From contig DELZ01000005.1 in the NCBI GenBank assembly GCA_002354635.1, forward strand, positions 625,221 through 678,813: DNA of 53,593 nucleotides. Direction: 5' to 3'. Made by a program: the position numbers and the translations under genes. The stretch's first letter is position 1, and each line of letters opens with the position of its first letter. This stretch comes from Sphingomonadales bacterium UBA2683. Its GTDB lineage: Bacteria; Pseudomonadota; Alphaproteobacteria; Sphingomonadales; Sphingomonadaceae. The notes beneath the pieces were generated by a model. It made no database searches, was not told where the DNA came from, and worked only from the letters and a program-made list of their open reading frames with translations. This document shows positions 50,323 through 53,593 of this stretch, in pieces.

Positions 50323-51426
50323 TCACTCCCCGCTTACCCGCCGCACCGGAACCGGGATATTGCAGATATCCGCGCCGCCCGCCGGGACGATGAAAAACGG
50401 ATCGCGGCGATTGGCCCGGGCATCGGCATATTTGGCGAAGGTTTCGCCTTCGGTATTCAGATATTCGAAGCGCGGCTGGTCCGCTGCCGGCAGTTCGCCG
50501 GCCAGTCGGATCGATGTGATCGGGACGCGCTTGCTGGCGTCCTCGTAGAAGCCCAGCTGCCCCTTGCCGCGCGGCAGGCTGGAGAGATATTCGATCCCCT
50601 CGATGATCCGCCCGACCACCGCAATATTGCGGTCGAGATGGCGCGGGGCATGGCCGATCACGGTGTAGAGTTCGGCACCGCTGCCGGTGTCAGGGGAATA
50701 GTTACGGCCGACGCCGACTGCGCCGTAGCAGTGGACGGGCCAAAATTTAGGAATCAACGTTTTTTCGTCGGTTTCCGCAGCGACCGGCCATCCAGCGATA
50801 ATGGATGGGACATCCGAATACCGATCTGATAATTGAGCCCTGAGCGAATTTGGAAAGTCCTTCTTTTTCTTTTCTTGGTCCAAATCAAAATTTTCGAGAT
50901 CTATTCCAGCCAATATCATTGCATTAATAACCAGTGATACTTGCTTGTCTGAAAGTTTATCAGGATTGAGAGGAAAATGCGGGAAATTAGGAAGCGTTTG
51001 AGTGGAATACTCACTCTCCGGCACCGTCTCCAAGCCCTCCGGCAAGGCCTTCTGCTCGGTCTCGCCCGATTCCGGATTGTCGTAACCGGCATCGCCCCAT
51101 TGCACGACATAATTGTCCTGCACCCGGTTGATGCTGGTGCCGTCCCACCAGTGGGCTTGCGCGAGTTTGCGGATATTGCGGATCCAGCCCTGCGAGAAGG
51201 GTTCGGGCATCAGCTGGATGATCACGCGGCGGGGATTGCCCTCGGCATCGGGCGCAAGGTCCATGACCAGCAGGTCTCCCGGCGCGATTGTGACCCAGTC
51301 GCTGGCCGGGGCCGCCTCGACGATGGCATTGGGGCTCGGATATTCGGGTTTTTCGGCTTCCTGGGCGGCAAGCGGCGACAAAGCGGTGAAGGTAGCAAGT
51401 AAAGCGATCAGCGATATTTTTCTCAT
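50323..51426 (-). CDS. Exported cyclophilin-type peptidylprolyl isomerase, copy 2
   Basis: This 367-residue paralogue of 48933-49901 has a clear signal peptide (MRKISLIALLATFTALSPLAAQ). Shared blocks include QLMPEPFSQGWIRNIRKLAQAHWWDGTSINRV, ALPEGLETVPESEYS, HCYGAVGVGRNYSPDTGSGAEL, VVGRIIEGIEYLSSLP and the final ICNIPVPVRRVSGE. The middle part (about 140-210, NFPHFPLNPDKLSDKQVSLVINAM...) differs and is coded by visibly AT-rich DNA (about 50820-51000), unlike the rest. Copy 2 is 45 residues longer than copy 1. Confidence 0.8.
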   Translation of the reverse strand: MRKISLIALLATFTALSPLAAQEAEKPEYPSPNAIVEAAPASDWVTIAPGDLLVMDLAPDAEGNPRRVIIQLMPEPFSQGWIRNIRKLAQAHWWDGTSINRVQDNYVVQWGDAGYDNPESGETEQKALPEGLETVPESEYSTQTLPNFPHFPLNPDKLSDKQVSLVINAMILAGIDLENFDLDQEKKKKDFPNSLRAQLSDRYSDVPSIIAGWPVAAETDEKTLIPKFWPVHCYGAVGVGRNYSPDTGSGAELYTVIGHAPRHLDRNIAVVGRIIEGIEYLSSLPRGKGQLGFYEDASKRVPITSIRLAGELPAADQPRFEYLNTEGETFAKYADARANRRDPFFIVPAGGADICNIPVPVRRVSGE

Positions 51427-51447
51427 CGAGAATGTCCTGTCCTTAGT

Positions 51448-51518
51448 CCGTTAGTGGTGAGCCTGTCGAACCACGCTTGTCGACGATAGGCGTCCTTCGA
51501 CAAGCTCAGGACTAACGG
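51448..51518. repeat. 71-nt palindromic repeat, copy A2 (inverted to A1)
   Basis: This unit is the reverse complement of A1 with six differences in 71 positions. Its stem has one mismatch (TGAGCCTGTCGAA against TTCGACAAGCTCA). It sits upstream of the second PPIase gene. A1 and A2 enclose ald and both PPIase genes. Confidence 0.9.
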
Positions 51519-51636
51519 CATATTTCTTATGGCCCCACCCTAACCCGACACTATCGCTTGCGAAAGCCCGATTCCCGCATTAGGGGAGCAACGCTGTCTG
51601 ATATTCGACCAGATTCACGGGTCAGGCGGCATTTGC

Positions 51637-51724
51637 GGAGCCGTGGCAGAGTGGTCGATCGCGCACGCTTGGAAAGCGTGTATAGGGCAACCTATCGAGG
51701 GTTCGAATCCCTCCGGCTCCGCCA
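51637..51724 (+). tRNA. tRNA-Ser (anticodon GGA)
   Basis: The 88-base sequence folds as a class II tRNA. The acceptor stem is GGAGCCG (51637-51643) with CGGCTCC (51714-51720), the discriminator is G, and CCA is encoded (51722-51724). The anticodon loop TTGGAAA (51669-51675) is flanked by CACGC and GCGTG, giving anticodon GGA at 51671-51673. The long variable arm and GGTTCGAATCC T-arm confirm tRNA-Ser. It stands alone between the repeat and the last gene. A perfect AAACCGGTTT palindrome (51731-51740) follows. Confidence 0.97.
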
Positions 51725-51823
51725 TTATCCAAACCGGTTTAGACTTGCAGTCCTGGCATCAGCTGCTCAAGTGCGCGCGAAGGCAAATGACGGTTTCAAA
51801 TGTTGCCATACCAAGGACTGTTT

Positions 51824-53593
51824 CTAGCGGAATGAGAAATTTGGTGCGAGCCGTTCTCTGATGGCTGCAATCGAGTTCTCGCCGTGGATCCCTCCCTCAG
51901 ATCGTGCAGGTGGTAACAGGCTCGAACCGCGGGTCATTTCGGCAAGGACATCTCCGCTGGCGCCGGTCCAATGCGACCAGCTATCATGAGAATCACTGGC
52001 TGCCGTTGCAGAGAGACCTGAGATTCCAAGTGTAGACACGCCAACCCTGCCCGGGTCACTATCGCCTTCTCCCACTTTCCGGAAGGCGGCGCTGCCGTCG
52101 ATCCATTTGGTGACATTGTTGCCACGATCATCGCGGATCGTATAGGCCAGACCCGCATGGCTTGCGCTGTCACCGGCGAGAAAGCCTTCGAAAACAAAGC
52201 GGCAGTCGCCCTGGTTGCAGGCAATGCCAACGCCATCAGGCAGATCGGCTTCGCCGCCAAACCGGCCGTCCGGATAAACGCGGATGCTCGGCGCGGTCAA
52301 ACCGCCCGACGTCAGGATGTCATAGACATCGCTCGAAAAGAGGATCGTAGCATCCAGACCCATGAATATGTCGCTGGCGCCAAAGGAGACCGCCATGGAT
52401 CCGTCAAAGCTGCCCGGAGCAAGGCTGTCATCGCGGATGGTCGGGCTCGTGGTACCGATCAGTTCATAGGTCAAGATTCCCGAAGCCGGCCGGTTCGTTA
52501 GCGGCACGCCGTAGACAAAATGGTCGCCGCTGTTCGTCCCGCGCGGAGCACCAAGGACCTTGGTCCCACCCGCCAATCGCGACCAGCCGATAACGCCTTG
52601 GTCGCCGCCTTTCTCGACCTCATCCCGACCATCAAATTTGATTTCAAAACCGCTACCCATCCGATATCCGACAAATGCGTCATTCTCGAATATCAGCGTG
52701 ACATCCTGATCAAGACCGGTTTCAGTGATTTTGGCGAACGCGATTATACTATCGGAGCGACTGCCATCTGGCCTGACGCCGTCCGATGCGGCGAGCCCCG
52801 GCGGCGGCGTCGGAGTCGGAGTGGGCGTCGGTGTCGGTGTCGGGGTTGGAGTGGGCGTACCGCCGGTACCGCCGCCATATTGGGGTGGTACGGTATAGCC
52901 GGCGAGCCGGAACAGCCTGGCGATCTCGTCGATATCGAGGCCGGGAGGGAAGGCGTTTGCAAACAGGATGTCGACCAGCGCCTGCACGGTCGGATCGCCG
53001 GGCGGGATGGTGCCGCCACCCGCGACCAGCGCCAGCAGATCGGCCAGCGAGCCGAAGCTCGGGCCCTGGCCGGCAATGCCGGTGATCGTATAGCCGGCAT
53101 TGCCCAGCGCGCGCAGGAACTGTTCCAGCTGGAACTGGGAGATGCCGGATGGCGCGCCATAGGTCTGCAGGTTGAACAGGAACGCCTGGATCTGTGCCGG
53201 GGTCAGCCCGCTATAGGAACCGAGGCCGCCGGTCGATTGCAGCGCGGCAAGAATATCGGTGAACAGCTGCAGGGCGACCGCCGGATCAAGCTGGCCGGTC
53301 TGGGCCTGCACCAGCGCCTGGAACTGCGCCGGCGTGGTCGCGGCCTGCAGGGTGCCGGGCACGAAGGCCTGGGTCTGCGAGACGCCGGCAAAGCCGAGCG
53401 AAGTGGGCGTGGTCTGGCTGGCATTGGCGAGATACTGCATGGCGTTGCGCTGCGCCTGCCGGACCTGTTGCAGCGGTGTCGAACCGCCGCTGCGATTGGG
53501 CTGGGTACCGGCGGTTACGGCCGCCGAAGGCCCGGAGCCATTGCCCGATTTGAACGCCTTGCCCGCTTGAAAATTGCGGCTCGAGCCGTTGCT
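51824..53593 (-). CDS. Large secreted Thr-Pro-linker protein (C-terminal part, cut by window edge)
   Basis: The open frame covers the whole of 53593-51824 with no stop, so the start lies beyond the window. The visible part has an N-terminal Ser/Gly/Gln-rich region (QAQRNAMQYLANASQ), a helical stretch rich in Ala/Gln with LTPAQIQAFLFNLQTYG, a (Thr-Pro)9 linker (52805-52858) and a beta-rich C-terminal domain (HFVYGVPLTNRPASGILTYEL, GSMAVSFGASDIFMGLD). That last domain recalls C-terminal parts of sphingomonad FecR-domain and related exported proteins, but I cannot confirm it. Function unknown. Confidence 0.7.
   Translation of the reverse strand, partial: SNGSSRNFQAGKAFKSGNGSGPSAAVTAGTQPNRSGGSTPLQQVRQAQRNAMQYLANASQTTPTSLGFAGVSQTQAFVPGTLQAATTPAQFQALVQAQTGQLDPAVALQLFTDILAALQSTGGLGSYSGLTPAQIQAFLFNLQTYGAPSGISQFQLEQFLRALGNAGYTITGIAGQGPSFGSLADLLALVAGGGTIPPGDPTVQALVDILFANAFPPGLDIDEIARLFRLAGYTVPPQYGGGTGGTPTPTPTPTPTPTPTPTPPPGLAASDGVRPDGSRSDSIIAFAKITETGLDQDVTLIFENDAFVGYRMGSGFEIKFDGRDEVEKGGDQGVIGWSRLAGGTKVLGAPRGTNSGDHFVYGVPLTNRPASGILTYELIGTTSPTIRDDSLAPGSFDGSMAVSFGASDIFMGLDATILFSSDVYDILTSGGLTAPSIRVYPDGRFGGEADLPDGVGIACNQGDCRFVFEGFLAGDSASHAGLAYTIRDDRGNNVTKWIDGSAAFRKVGEGDSDPGRVGVSTLGISGLSATAASDSHDSWSHWTGASGDVLAEMTRGSSLLPPARSEGGIHGENSIAAIRERLAPNFSFR
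52805..52858 (-). repeat. Thr-Pro dipeptide repeat (nine units)
   Basis: Eighteen codons of alternating Thr and Pro form a rigid linker between the helical and beta domains of the partial secreted protein. Synonymous codons vary (ACG, ACT, ACC, ACA with CCC, CCA, CCG), so it is not a young slippage product. Confidence 0.9.

Noticed and set aside
51637..51724. tRNA-Ser as an integration site for a mobile element
   Set aside because: No repeat of the tRNA 3' end and no integrase gene are visible within the window.

Overview
The window is GC-rich chromosomal DNA from an alphaproteobacterium, most likely a member of the Sphingomonadales. Supporting signs are a GTG-started mipZ, a DivK-type response regulator, the lptC-lptA-lptB-rpoN order, a leuS-lptE-holA cluster with a DUF3576 lipoprotein, DUF3572 and DUF482 genes, and TTCGACAAGCTCA-type hairpin repeats that I associate with sphingomonad genomes. 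Coding density is high. I found no insertion sequence, prophage, CRISPR array or rRNA. There is one tRNA gene (tRNA-Ser, GGA). This looks like core chromosome with a few lineage-specific patches.

Layout. 0-6.5 kb: msrB (cut by the window edge), a DUF4402 exported protein, the minus-strand operon DUF3576 lipoprotein-leuS-lptE-holA, and an unknown exported protein. 6.5-15.2 kb: a ThiE-like gene, yggS, then a minus-strand run pdeM-bioF-bioD-bioA-cation/proton antiporter, with trhO and a GST gene divergent from pdeM. A GAAC-N7-GAAC site (alphaproteobacterial LexA-box pattern) overlaps the pdeM start. 15.2-20.7 kb: two tandem retropepsin-like proteases, the Lhr-type helicase and an MBL-fold hydrolase. 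21-25.5 kb: an AI-2E family permease and a minus-strand set MAPEG-D-aminoacylase-DUF1801-HDAC. 25.5-26.1 kb: two tandem roughly 40-residue membrane proteins behind a very good sigma-54 promoter match; this is the best candidate here for something undescribed. 26-34.3 kb: phosphomannomutase/phosphoglucomutase, mipZ with a membrane J-protein, panC, a Sel1-like protein, the minus-strand set DUF3572-HAD-RidA-GDPD-DUF482, divK and rpmG.

34.4-40 kb: a small unknown protein, a GDT1-like membrane protein with altered motifs, Dps, and a 1208-residue trypsin-like autotransporter carrying five exact-phase 12-residue repeats, ended by a strong terminator. 40-46 kb: a two-domain cold-shock protein, DUF4870, RNase D, lptC-lptA-lptB and rpoN. 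46-51.5 kb: a coupled SDR/small protein/GNAT operon, alanine dehydrogenase and two divergent-copy cyclophilin-type PPIases. A pair of 71-nt inverted repeats encloses ald and both PPIase genes, and two 98-nt direct repeats lie between the PPIase genes. 51.6 kb to the end: tRNA-Ser and the C-terminal part of a large secreted protein that runs off the edge.

Functionally the window covers envelope biogenesis (LptA/B/C/E, phosphomannomutase, outer-membrane and secreted proteins), cell-cycle control (MipZ, DivK, possible CtrA half sites), DNA repair (PdeM, Lhr helicase), cofactor synthesis (biotin, pantothenate) and general stress (Dps, MsrB, cold shock). All assignments were made by reading the translations; no database search was run.
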